The notes: a model not told the origin generated them from the letters alone. Shown: positions 33,920 through 46,065, counted from the first letter of the stretch. The stretch: DNA of 64,000 nucleotides from Pristionchus mayeri (GCA_036245805.1 BTRK01000002.1:25227067-25291066); one strand, 5' to 3'. Numbers and translations are program-made.

Positions 33920-36900
33920 TCAACCCGCTGCTTCATCTGAAACTGTGGGTTGGAAACTACGAAACTGTGGGTCCAGAGTCCGGAATGGAGTGCGGAGATG
34001 AAGAGTGAAGAGTCTGAGGGATGCAAATTGAGATAATCTCTTCTTGAAGAGTGAGAGGGAGCGGTTTCTCTGCAAGAAGAGAGGGGTTCTCATCTTGCAG
34101 AGCAAAAGCCAAAAAATGGGTGTTTCGCAGTTTGTTGCTCGAATTTCATGGTGTAGGCATTCACAAGATGCTATTGGCATAATCATTTCCTCATCGATAT
34201 CATTTATCCATTCCTCACTCTTTCCGGTCCTGATAGCAATGTTCTCCTCTTTGAAGAGCCTGCGGGAAATTTGTCTGAAATATTCCTTTATTTTTTATGA
34301 TATCAGGCCTCTCACCAGAAAATCGGGACAACAAGTTGACATGAAAAATATAAATATTTAATAAAAATGGTTTTTAGTTTGGGGTTGGGTCGTAGAAGGC
34401 TATCCCAGTTCGTTTACAACCATTTCGATCTTGCAGCTGCAGCAAACTGCTGCAAAGTTGAGACGAAGGTAATTGGTTTTGGGGGTTTCCACATCTAAAA
34501 GTTGTGGTTTTTGATTACAAAAGTGTTTTTATTATCAAATTAACCATTTTGGCTCACTATTTTCATTTATCACTTTTGCGACCCTTACAGTAGATGCATG
34601 TCAGACATGTTTTTATTTTACCACAGGAGTCAATATTTTTGCGCCGCTCCAAACTTTACCAGTTTGTAAGGCTTGAAAGTCTGCATATACCCTATTTTCT
34701 GCAGATTTTATCTCGGGGGTCCTGATAGTCTCCCAGGTCGTCAAAGCTCTCGTAATGGGCTGCACGGTTCACCCTTCGAGAAATCAAACTCACAAGGTCG
34801 CAGGTTCGAGTCCAGGTGCATGCAAAAATATTTTTGCAGACGTGGTAACGCACATCAGCATAATGCATGATTATATCTATGAAAACCAATTGCAAAATAC
34901 AATTTATCCTTTGCCGGGACTCGAACTTGCGACCTTGCGAGTTTGATTTCACGAAGCGTGAACCGTGCAGCCCATTACGAGAGTTTTGACGACCTGGGAG
35001 ACTATCAGAACCCCCAAGATAAAATCTGCAAAAATATAGGGTATATGCAGAATTTCAAGCTCTACAAACTGGTAAAGTTTGGATTGTCGCAAAAATATTG
35101 GCTCCTGTGGTAAAATAAAAAATGTAGGACATGTATCTACTGTAAAGGTCGCAAAAGTGAGAAACGAAAAAAGTCAGCCAAAATGTTTAATTTGATCATA
35201 AAAACACTTTTGTAATCAAAACCCACCACTTTCACATGTGGAAACCCCCAAAACCAAGCCCCTTCGTCTCACCTTGCAGCAGCCTGCTGCAGATGCAACG
35301 CATGACATCACTGATAGAACGCAGGTGCAGTGTTACAAAATATTCACAGTGCTCCGATCTCAACAGAGTTTGGACCAATGATTCATGTCAGGATTTATAG
35401 TTTTTTATGAAAAGTCTGTAGCCGTAAAGTATAAAATACCCAAATTCCGGCTCTGAGAACTTCAAAAGTTCTGGAATCAATAACTTGGCTCACAATTATC
35501 GTTGAAAGTCGCTCTAAAAACAGAAATGATCATCTCAACGAGTTCTACAACTTTTATGTTGAAGATCTCGTCGAGTGGCTTCGACATCACATGGAAAACT
35601 GCAAAAATCTTGATATGTGTGCAAAATTATTAGCCGCCCTGAAAAATATTTTGCCTTTTTCCCGTTGGTTTATTGCAGAATCGAATTCTCCAGATCATTT
35701 TACATCGGTTACCTTCATTTCAGAATTTTAAAATTTAATCCCGGGAGCTTATAGCTTTCAGAAGACCAAAAACAACCGATTTTTCCAAAATTTCGAAAAA
35801 TCGAAGATAAATAAATCCCGAATTCTTGCTTCCAAACTGGAACTCTCGGGCTAAAATATCATTTCGGGGTCAGTACAATCAGTTTTGAGGTTTAGAGGCA
35901 AATTCGAGATGAAAAAATTTCGGGATGAAAAAGGCCAATTTCCTCGCACCCTTGAAAAGTGTCGAAACATTCGATAAAAATTGTTTTTATTCAAAACACT
36001 CACAAACCTCAAAACTGATTGTACTGACCCCGAAATGATATTTTAGCCCGAGAGTTCCAGTTTGGAAGCAAGAATTCGGGATTTATTTATCTTCAATTTT
36101 TTGAAATTTCCGAAAAATCGGTTGTTTTTGGTCTTCTGAAAGCTATAAGCTCCCGGGATTAAATTTTAAAATTCTGAAATGAAGGTATCCGATGTAAAAT
36201 GATCTGGAGAATTCGATTCTGCAATAAACCAACGGGAAAAAGGCAAAATATTTTTCAGGGACACATATCAAGATTTTTGCAGTTTTCCATGTGAAGTCGA
36301 AGCCACTCGACGAGATCTTCAACATAAAAGTTGTAGAACTCGTTGAGATGATCATTTATTTTTTTAGCGACCTTCTGCGATAATTGTGAACCAAGTTATT
36401 GATTACAGAACTTTTGAAGTTCTCAGAGCCGGAATTTAGGTATTTTTTACTTTACGGCTCCAGACTTTTCATAAAAAAACTATAAATCCTGACATGAATC
36501 ATTGGTCGAAATTCTGTCGAGATTGGAGCACTGTAAATGTTTTGTAACACTAGGTCTCAGATTCATGCAATCTCTCAGAAAACGCGTGATAAATCTAAAA
36601 CTTCGGATTTTGTCTTAACACGGGTCTCCTGTAAAAGTGTAGGAAAATGAGTCCCTGCGGCTACTAGAAATATTTTATACCTCAGATTTCGATTAAAGCC
36701 CAATTTTCCCCAAAACGGTTTTTTGGCTGTATTTCACTTCAAACTAATCTAATCACAATTTTTAAATAATGAAATCGAAAGCTCTTGTTGAGACGGAGAA
36801 AAGTGTTTCCGAGCAATTTTGCTCTAAGATCACTCATTTCCGAGTTATTCGACCATAAAGCCTATTGGTTGATAAAAATACAGACAATATCGATTTTCTG

Positions 36901-39900
36901 GCTTCGTATACCAAAAACACAATAGTTTTTATTCTTTCTATGGCATCTCCACACAAAATTAGGGGGTGTCTATGTTGACTATTTTTCATTTCGCGGTCCT
37001 CCCACTATGGATTTACTATGGGAGATTACCATGGAGCAAAAAATAAAGTCCGGAAACGTCGATAATCCCCCATAGTAAATCCATAGTGGGAGGACAGAGA
37101 AATGAAAAATAGTCAAAATAGACACCCCCTAATTTTGTGTGGATATTCCATAGAAAGAATAAAAACGATTGTATTTTTGGTATACGAAGCCAGAAAATCG
37201 ATATTGTCTGTATTTTTATCAACCAATAGGCTTTATGGTCGAATAACTCGGAAATAAGTGATCTTAGAGCAAAATTGCTCGGAAACACTTTTCTCCGTCT
37301 CAACAAGAGCTTTCGATTTCATTATTTAAAAATTGTGATTAGATTAGTTTGAAGTGAAATACAGCCAAAAAACCGTTTTGGGGAAAATTAGGCTATGTCC
37401 GCGAACTTACATAGTAAATCGATATCGGGAGGATGGTTATATGAAATACTGTCAACGTAGACCCCCAATGATTTCGTCCGTAGAATCCATAGAAGCAATA
37501 AAAATCATTGTAATTTACGGTACCGGTCGCAATATGATCGATTTATCGATTGGAAAATCGGTTTTCAGGTGTAATGAGTATGAAAACAGATTCCATACTT
37601 TTGGGCATTGCTTAAGATATTGTAGAACTCTCGAAGACGAGCAAAACGAGGGCAAATAGAACAGTGTACGATGAAAATGAACTGAAATACATCAATTTTA
37701 AGCGGTAGATCACAAAAATCGATAATGTGCAGATTTCACCAAAATGACTGGATGAACCTTCTTCTGACCTTAAACAATGTTCATGAACCAAGTTTAATCG
37801 AAATCTGAGGTATAAAATATTTCTAGTATCCAGCATTCCTACACTTTTACAGGAGACCCGTGTTAAGAGACATTCCACGAGAAAACGTACCAACTCACGG
37901 ATGGCTTTTTTGCAACCCCCTCAATATTTCGCTGGTGAAGTTCCCATACCGAGTGCTGATATTTGGCCCAATATGAACGGTTCTGGTGCACTTTCCGAAA
38001 AATGGCAGAACAGGCCCAAAAAAAATCGAAATTTTCAAATTTTTGAAAAGTAGGATATTATAGGTTTTCTAGGTTCATTTTTCGATGAAAATAACGAAAA
38101 ACATACTTTGAATGCGATCAGATGCCGATAAAAAGTCGAAAACGTCGATTTTCGAAGATTTTTGCCCGTCCTGAAAATGTTTTCAACCAGTCTACCAAAA
38201 CTGATTACATTTTCGGATTCCCCGCGCAAAACTACGCAGAAAACCCGAATTTGGGAAAATTATATCCATGTGCTCTGAAGTTATGGTGTCCAGAATAAGG
38301 CTCACTTGGGGTGAACACTTTGAGCAAAACCATCACAATATCTCCAAATCATGCCGAATGGGCTCTTTTTTTGCACCGAATCTTATTTTTATATCGAATC
38401 AAAACAAAGAGCGGTTTTTTTCCGCTAAAATCAGGTTCGCAATCATCTGAAATGCCTCATTTAGCCATATACTCATTTCTCATGCTTATTTACATTGTTG
38501 TTATGCATTTCAAGCTCAATTACACGCGCTAATGATTTGAAACCCTGTGAAAATGCGATTTTTTTCGAAATTTTGGAAATTTTGAGAGTTTACGACGCTC
38601 TCAGGTTGCTATTTGAAGTTCAACTGCATGATATTTCGCTCAGAATTACTATATTCAACCCATATAATGATTTCCAGTTGGTTGGGGAGCAATCTGACGA
38701 AAAAAATTTTCTCGAAAATTTCGATCCACCTCGAAACTATTGAAAAAAATATTTTTCGCCAGATGGCTTCCAAACCAACTGGGAATGTTTATATAAGTTC
38801 AATATAGTAATTCTGAGCGAAATATCATGCAGTTGAACTTCAAATACCAATCTGAGAGCGTCGCAAACTCTCAAAATTTCCAAAATTTCGAAAAAAATCG
38901 CATTTTCACAGGGTTTCAAATCATTAGCGCGTGTAATTCAGCTTGAAATGAATAAAAACAATGTAAATAAGCATGAGAAATGAGTATATGGCTAAATGTG
39001 GCATTTCAGATGATTGCGAACCTGATTTTAGCGGAAAAAACCGCTCTTTGTGAAATGAGAGAAATTCGGAATTTCCAAAAATGAAAATTTCACAATGAAG
39101 ACTTCAAATTGTCTGACCATGACCTCAAATTATTTGATCCGATATAAAAATAAGATTCGGTGCAAAAAAGAGCCCATTCGGCATGATTTGGAGATATTGT
39201 GATGGTTTTGCTCAAAGTGTTCACCCCAAGTGAGCCTTATTCTGGACACCATAACTCCAGAGCACATGGATATAATTTTCCCAAATTCGGTTTTTATGCG
39301 TAGTTTTGCACGGGGAATCCGAAAATGTAATCAGTTTTGGGAGACTGGTTGAAAAATTTTTCAGGACGGGCAAAAATCTTCGAAAATCGACGTTTTCGAC
39401 TTTTTATCGGCATCTGATCGCATTCAAAGTATGTTTTTCGTTATTTTCATCGAAAAATGAACCTAGAAAACCTATAATATCCTACTTTTCAAAAATTTGA
39501 AAATTTCGATTTTTTTTGGGCCTGTTCTGGCATTTTTCGGAAAGTGCACCAGAACCATTCATATTGGGCCAAATATCAGCACTCGATATGGGAACTTCAC
39601 AAGCGAAATATTGAGGGGGTTGCAAAAAAGCCATCCGTCGACCCCTACCACAAGGTACGTTTTCTCGTGGAATGTCTCTTAACCAAACAAGGTCTTAATA
39701 TCAGGTTGGTGCAAAAGTTTCGATACAAAATCACGATTTAGGATTTCGAGCACTATCTTGCTTCGGTCTTGAGCTACTCTCATATGGTTTCTTGTATGAT
39801 ATTAGTACATGTGTGATCTCTATAGCTCACACTATATCGCATCTCATCAATCAGTAACACCGATGAGAAAGCATTCCAAAATCTGAGAATTGCAATTTAT

Positions 39901-42900
39901 TTTAAACTTTTCGATTGATTATTACTCCTTGCACGGTAATAGTGGCGCCGCTTCAACACAATTTTCAAGATGTATGATGACCATATATGTTACTGCACCG
40001 AGTGATCTGTATGAGCCTTAAAACAACTTGCGAAAATAGGCACGTTTTCCGGAAATATGGGGTATTGCGTCTGTCAGATTTAGAACATTTTCACAGAATT
40101 TTTTTGCTCGGAGAGATTGGGTTCGCAAATATAAAATAACCAGAAGTACATATCATGAGAATGTTGCCATAGAAAGTTGGTGAAGATTCACTTTTTCATT
40201 CGAGAGATTTCTCAATTATGGTGTTGAACCTCAAATTTTATCGACGAAATCGGCTTTTTTTGCAATACTAGATATCTGTGGAAGCCCGAAACTCCCATTT
40301 CACGTGTACAATGGAAGCATCCACCCTTACTGATTAGTTTCTCTGAAGGGTGGGCACTGAATTTCGTTCGTTTAGTTTTAGCGATGGTTTGTGTTGAAAA
40401 CCCAAAATCATGATAATTTCGCTAGTTTTCATATGAGAGACTTTCTGAGAGAACTGAGCCATATCCCCTATAGGCCGTACAACGAAAAATAAAGTTCTGA
40501 TTTTAAGATTTCCCTAGGCGTAACTTTTCGCGTAGAGTTCGAAAATCAACCTTAGAAAGCCGTACCTCTTACCCCTCATTTCCTGCGTTGCGCTGAATTT
40601 TGGTTGTCGGTTTTCGTAAATCGTGAACGGCTCATTCAAACCCCACAAATTCATAGTAATTCTGAAATATCTCGACGAGATAAGCATTTTCACTGTTGGA
40701 AGTAAAAGTCTAGCTCATCGGTGAAAAAAGTTATGACCAAAGTTGTGAAAAAAGTACTCTCAAAAATTCCGCCCTGAAAAATTTTTTTTGGCGCGTTACG
40801 TAAAATAAACGTTTTCAAATGATTCCTCATCAAAAACTACCCCTAGAAAAGTTTCTCTCATTTCGAAAGGAGTGATTATTTTGGTAGTTCTGGCTAGCGG
40901 AACAGTCAGAGCTCCAGTTTCTTCAATTTTTCAAGTCGACTATCTTCAAAAGTAGAGCTCAGAATTTACTCCCAGCGCCTGAAATATTTCATAAATACAT
41001 TATTCGGAACGTTTAGACTCAGAAATACGTTATACAGACTGGCCAAAAACTTTCGTCGTGGTCATATAGATACTTTTTTCGACAAAGCCTTGTCACGTAC
41101 TTTGACGATATGTTTTGACAATGATAACGCAACAACAAAAGGTTCGACAGTTGATAGATGGTAAATATGTAATAGCTAAGATATGTTAAACAATAATTTG
41201 TTTTAGGACCACTCCTACACTTTTCAAGTATGCAACAATCCGATATTTGTAAATTTCGTGCCCCTGTAACATGAATCCAGAACGACAACAGCCTCAAACA
41301 TAACTTTTAATCGTTGTAATGAGAAAATTCGGATTCTACGAGTGAAAATACACTAGAAAATGTATTCAAGATGTCAAATTTACGAAAAAAATAATTTTCC
41401 ATTTTTGCCAGTAGGGGGTGAAAATGTCGATATGACGGAAACATATGAAATCAATATTTCTTTGTGTATTTTCACTCGTAGAATCCGAATTTTCGCACTA
41501 GAACGCTTAAAACTTATGTTTAAGGCTCGTTCGGGATGCATGCTACATGGGCACGAAATTTACAAATATCGGATTGTTTCATATTTTAAAAGTGTAGGAG
41601 TGGTCCTAAAACAAATTATAAGTGTTTAATATATCTTAGCTATTACATTTTTACCATCTATCAACTGTCGAACCTTTTGTTGTTGCGTTATCATTGTCAA
41701 AACATATCGTCAAAGTGCGTGACAAGGCTTTGTCGAAAAAAGTATCTATATGACCACGACGATTGGTTTTGGCCAGTCTGTATAACGTATTTCTGAGTCT
41801 AAACGTTCCGAATAATGTATTTATGAAATATTTCAGGCGCTGGGAGTAAATTCTGAGCTCTACTTTTGAAGATAGTCGACTTGAAAAATTTAAGAAACTG
41901 GAGCTCTGACTGTTCCGCTAGTCAGAACTACCAAAATAATAACTCCTTTCGAAATGAGAGAAACATTTCTAGGGGTAGTTTTTGATGAGGAATCATTTGA
42001 AAACGTTTATTTTACGTAACGCGCCAAAAAAAATTTTTCAGGGCGGAATTTTTGAGAATACTTTTTTCACAACTTTGGTGATAACTTTTTTCACCGATGA
42101 GCTAGACTTTTACTTCCAACAGTGAAAATGCTTATCTCGTCGAGATCTTTCAGAATTACTATGCATTTGTGGGGTTTCAATGAGCCGTTCACGATTTACG
42201 AAAACCGACAACCAAAATTCAGCGCAACGCAGGAAATGAAGGGTAAGAGGTACGGCTTTCTAAGGTTGATTTTCGAACTCTACGCGAAAAGTTACGCCTA
42301 GGGAGATCTTAAAATCAGAACTTCATTTTTCGTTGTACGGCCTATGGTGAATCCTCTCAGACAGTCTCTCATATATCATTGTTTTTCAACGAAATGGTAT
42401 TGGATCGATCGGGTCCAGACCAATAATTGTAATGAACTAACACTACATCAATTAATGCCCAAGTGGTGTTTGATACATGAGAAGCATTCACAAGAAAATA
42501 TGCTAAATATCTTGTATCGAAACTTTTGCACCAACCTAATAGAAACATGAGAAACAGGATTTTCGAAAATTAGAATGTCAACTGAAAACTCCGATTTGTC
42601 TCGATTCTCTCGTGAGAGGCGTGATATTTTTTGGTATATTTTTTTCGCAATATCAACATACAAGCATTTATATAATTCGCCTTTCACGCCACTCAAAATC
42701 GGTAGCCTTCCATTTCTCATCAATCTTTCCTGAACGTTTTAATCATGTTGTGAAGTTCTAGTTAATTCGCATGTCCATGATAATGAATATTTAGTATGGC
42801 CACGAACTATTTCAACTTCGAATTGGTATGTGGGTATGATCTCCTCGTCCTCGTCATTCTTAATTCCAGATACACGCGATCGACACAAACAGCAAGTAGC

Positions 42901-43477
42901 ATTCTGAAAAATACCATATTTAAATATTTTCTGAGAAGATGCTCGTAAGAACTACATTTTCATTGCTTGTGAAAAGCAAAGACAAATATTTGACATACAC
43001 GATAAACTGTTCGCGGCTCAATCCACTGCAGAATACACGTCTCATGAAATTTGTGATCGCAGGCAACGATAGTGCACGATCTCTGGAAAAAATATATGCT
43101 GAAAATACGGAAGGTGCGACTAATTAGTTTTAACAGTAATTAAATATGAGACTAAGCACTAAATAATGTGTCCCTGCTTCCATTTCCGATATTGAGGGTA
43201 ATGTTTTTGTTTAAATTTTATTTCCATGTTCCGATAATTTTTAGAGCTATCTATTTGTTTCGGAAAAAAAGTGAGATGCCCTCAGTGCACATACCTTATT
43301 CGAAAGGGCTTCCAAGCATATTCCGCACTCCTTTTCTTCAACTACCTCACAAGCTGAAGATTCATTCAGAAGAAATTGAGAACTTTCAGTATGTGATAAG
43401 GCTCGGATATTAGATGTACTATGGAGCTCCGGAAGTTGATCAATAGCGGCGACGTTTTGAGCAGCACGAATTTGGTT
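33920..43477 (-). CDS. RING-H2 finger protein, copy C (5' partial, tail altered)
   Basis: Exons: 43295-43477, 43008-43082, 42817-42903, 42662-42729, 33920-34274; phases 0,0,0,2 join to a 255-residue frame lacking an initiator. The RING is complete: CGIC (51-54 of the model), C64 preceding CDHKFHETC (C69, H71, H74, C77) and CCLC (C90, C93), with I78-x2-W81 as in E2-binding RING-H2 ubiquitin ligases. The exon order equals copies A and B. Intron 4 is 8.4 kb and is nearly all one composite element. The last exon starts normally (RRLFKEEN...EEWINDIDEE), then crosses the IR2 boundary at 34183 into unrelated sequence that stays open to 33920. The family-like tail lies inverted at 32912-33220. Upstream acceptor is TTTTGAG, weak. 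A 5' exon with the start codon was not found. Confidence 0.6.
35509..36372. repeat. Inverted repeat IR3
   Basis: Arms about 35509-35893 and 36004-36372, with landmark CTTCAACATAAAAGTTGTAG and complement. The right arm has lost 18 bp (CGGCTAATAATTTTGCAC) that the second genomic copy at 44221-45155 retains. Confidence 0.85.
36378..36551. repeat. Shared 170-bp terminal unit
   Basis: A block starting GATAATTGTGA(A/G)CCAAG and ending TTTTGTAACACT occurs at 31594-31766, reversed at 35330-35500, here, and at 44947-45120. It marks the edges of several foldbacks and suggests a common origin. Confidence 0.75.
36595..37868. repeat. Inverted repeat IR4 with internal insertion
   Basis: Inner arms about 36707-37020 and 37072-37388 form a hairpin around TTTACTATGGGAGATTACCA. 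Outer arms (TTCTAGTAGCC-like 36610-36710 and 37793-37868) are separated from the right inner arm by about 400 bp of diverged related sequence. No coding content recognised. Confidence 0.7.
37862..39683. repeat. Inverted repeat IR5, a 1.8-kb near-palindrome
   Basis: Left arm 37862 to about 38725, right arm about 38745-39683, starting GTTAAGAGACATTCCACGAG and ending in its complement. The right arm has about 85 extra bp (near 39049-39140) and arms show substitutions throughout, so it is older than IR1 and IR2. Open frames in it are arm-derived and not considered genes. Confidence 0.8.
39701..42539. mobile_element. Mariner-type element with nested foldback IR6
   Basis: Terminal repeats: left TCAGGTTGGTGCAAAAGTTT, right the complement of TTAGGTTGGTGCAAAAGTTT, both continuing CGATACAA. 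Each end is flanked by TA (39699-39700 and 42540-42541), the mariner target duplication. Inside is a nested inverted repeat (about 40432-41352 and 41466-42370). No intact transposase frame is visible, so it is non-autonomous. Confidence 0.8.
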
Positions 43478-43722
43478 CTCAAAATCAAAATTTTTAAGAA
43501 TTATTTTCCTTGTAATGCGAATTCATTTATTTTAGTTGAATATCAAAATGGTAAATTTGGGGTTGCCAATTCTGCCGTGGCTATCTCTTTATGGACTGTG
43601 TTTAATTTCGACAGTGGGGTTATTATCTCCACACTTAGACTGGCATAGATTCGCGATATATCGGGTTCCGCATACTGTCGGACGATTCTCGTTGCATTGT
43701 TTTTGTACTCCTTCGGAAATCC

Positions 43723-43789
43723 TGGGCATGAGGATTCGAACTAGGGACCTTCCGATCACGTGTCGGGTGTAACCGCTAAGCTATACCCC
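43723..43789 (-). pseudogene. tRNA-like relic
   Basis: Reading on the minus strand, GGGGTATAGCTTAGCGGTTA gives a good D-arm/A box and TAGTTCGAATCC a good B box, with an acceptor stem pairing 6 of 7 positions. The T stem does not pair and the base before the apparent CGT anticodon is A instead of U. It is therefore read as a decayed tRNA gene or a SINE head. Confidence 0.45.
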
Positions 43790-44220
43790 GTGTCCTCTGG
43801 CCCTCTCATTTCGGGCTATGGTGTTCGGTGCTCCGGCCATGCTTCTTACAAAACAACACTGTTTTCTCCACTATTTTCGCATTAGCCTTGGTAATAATAG
43901 GCTGACGAAATTCTCTTTTATGAGAGGAATCGCGCGAGAATCGACCGTACCGGGGCTGTAGGATTGAAATTTGACCTATCGCGTTATAATTAGACTCCAC
44001 AAGTTCCGCCCACTCGGCACGGAAAGTTTTCAACTAGAGAGTGAGATTGGCGGAGCAAAGTTTTCATTCGCTACGAAATCGCTAACACAAAAAATGTCGA
44101 AAAAGTTTACTCTCCAGTTTTCTCTCCTGAGCTTCGAAATAAATCCCTCCGCGATGCAAGACAATGTGCTATAAAGGAGCACTATTCTCTCTCTCCTCTC
44201 CATCACCCATCGCGTTTCGA

Positions 44221-45155
44221 GTTATTGCAGAATCGAATTCTCCAGATCATTTTACATCGGTTACCTTCATTTCAGAATTTTAAAATTTGATCCCGGGAGC
44301 TTATAGCTTTCAGAAGACCAAAAACAACCGATTTTTCCAAAATTTCGAAAAATCGAAGATAAATAAATCCCGAATTCTTGCTTCCAAACTGGAACTCTCG
44401 GGCTAAAATATCATTTCGGGGTCAGTACAATCAGTTTTGAGGTTTAGAGGCAAATTCGAGATGAAAAAATTTCGGGATGAAAAAGGCCAATTTCCTCGCA
44501 CCCTTGAAAAGTGTCGAAACATTCGATAAAAATTGTTTTTATTCAAAACACTCACAAACCTCAAAACTGATTGTACTGACCCCGAAATGATATTTTAGCC
44601 CGAGAGTTCCAGTTTGGAAGCAAGAATTCGGGATTTATTTATCTTCAATTTTTTGAAATTTCCGAAAAATCGGTTGTTTTTGGTCTTCTGAAAGCTATAA
44701 GCTCCCGGGATTAAATTTTAAAATTCTGAAATGAAGGTATCCGATGTAAAATGATCTGGAGAATTCGATTCTGCAATAAACCAACGCGAAAAAGGCAAAA
44801 TATTTTTCAGGGCGGCTAATAATTTTGCACACATATCAAGATTTTTGCAGTTTTCCATGTGAAGTCGAAGCCACTCGACGAGATCTTCAACATAAAAGTT
44901 GTAGAACTCGTTGAGATGATCATTTATTTTTTTAGCGACCTTCTGCGATAATTGTGAACCAAGTTATTGATTACAGAACTTTTGAAGTTCTCAGAGCCGG
45001 AATTTAGGTATTTTTTACTTTACGGCTCCAGACTTTTCATAAAAAAACTATAAATCCTGACATGAATCATTGGTCGAAATTCTGTCGAGATTGGAGCACT
45101 GTGAATATTTTGTAACACTAGGTCTCAGATTCATGCAATCTCTCAGAAAACGCGT
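44221..45155. repeat. Second copy of the IR3 block
   Basis: Direct duplicate of 35671-36587. The 935- and 917-bp copies differ mainly by the 18-bp segment missing from IR3 and a few substitutions. It includes both hairpin arms and the 170-bp terminal unit and ends at the same base (AAACGCGTG). Confidence 0.88.
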
Positions 45156-45164
45156 GTTATACAC

Positions 45165-45389
45165 ACTTTCCTACGTCCGTACAAGGCTCCGCCTCCTCCA
45201 CCCTCGCTCATAAGATTGCTTAGGGTCTGGCTTCGACCACTTAGGGGCACAGATTTTACTTGCTTAGTGATCGGCATAGATTAGAGTTCTTAGGCTTAGG
45301 CTTTGTCTGCTTAAGGTAAGGTAATCGACAAGTGGGCGTGGGCAGCGGGGAGGGGGGTGGGGCGGAGCCTAGTACGGAAGTAGGAAAGT
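45165..45389. mobile_element. Small MITE with 30-bp terminal inverted repeats
   Basis: Ends: ACTTTCCTACGTCCGTAC..GGCTCCGCC and the complement of ACTTTCCTACTTCCGTAC..GGCTCCGCC. It is 225 bp, non-coding and GC-rich, inserted between the IR3 copy and the end of RING copy B. Confidence 0.7.
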
Positions 45390-46065
45390 CCCCACTTTTC
45401 ACTATCACCACGAAGAAATCTTCCATCAGTGGTTTTCCGACCTATATATATTTAAGTCCTGAGAAGCTCGTCGCTAAGTGACAATAATATTTTAACACGA
45501 AGTTGTATTACAATTTTCGACGCACTTCAGTAGTTGTTTTCTTCTCTTGTAGGCTTCCAATTATTATAAGACGTCTAACTAATCTGTTCCTTTCCCCTGC
45601 CAAATCGTTTAATTGCTCTTGAGTTACGTTGCCCTTCATGCGACATTCTTCTAAATCCTTTGAAACTTCTAGAAGCCATTCTCTGAAATGAATTTAAAAA
45701 AGAAAGAGTATTGATAAACTTGAAAATTCTGACTTTCACCACGAAAACCCCCAGACGATCAATTGGAAACGATAGGCTATCCAAGCTATTAATAGTTTGC
45801 GTGTTAATCGCTGCAAATGGCACGTCCCAATCTTCACCAAGAGGCTACCATAGATCGTGTCTGTCCAGTCTCTAATATGAAAAGGGAAATGATGAAATGC
45901 CACAGAGCGACAACACGGAATTTTCCGAAATTATCCTTGAGCGACTGTCAAACCCATGCATATCTCTTCTCAATGATGATTTCGACAAATCAAGTTTTGG
46001 CTTGCGAATATCGTACAAAGGATGAACCTGGATAACTCCTTTCCTCATATTTGTTTCCCTCTATA

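Larger units (their letters stand above)
31593..35501. repeat. Long inverted repeat IR2 with a 1.27-kb spacer
   Basis: Left arm 31593-32911 and right arm 34183-35501, both 1319 bp, spacer 32912-34182. The arms differ at only a few positions. IR2 begins at the base after IR1 ends. Each arm contains a smaller inverted pair of tRNA-like units and the 5' part of the last exon of a RING-family gene; the spacer holds the rest of that exon in the plus orientation. Confidence 0.93.
34300..42628. mobile_element. 8.3-kb composite element filling intron 4 of RING copy C
   Basis: The ends are inverted: TATCAGGCCTCTCACCAGAA then AATCGGGACAA and AGTTGACAT on the left; on the right the reverse complement reads TATCACGCCTCTCACGAGAG then AATCGAGACAA and AGTTGACAT. 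Inside lie the IR2 right arm, IR3, IR4, IR5 and a mariner-type element. The same end motif occurs at 32760-32800 (IR2 left arm) and 21788-21832. No transposase was recognised; target duplication is unclear. Confidence 0.55.

Noticed and set aside
37861..39700. Several open frames of 60-82 codons in IR5
   Set aside because: They are mirrored in both arms and have no protein-like features; by-products of AT-rich repeats.
39701..42539. Active mariner transposase
   Set aside because: Mariner-type ends are clear but the interior is a foldback with no transposase motifs.
43723..43789. Functional tRNA gene
   Set aside because: The T stem does not pair and the base 5' of the anticodon is A instead of U, so only a relic is called.
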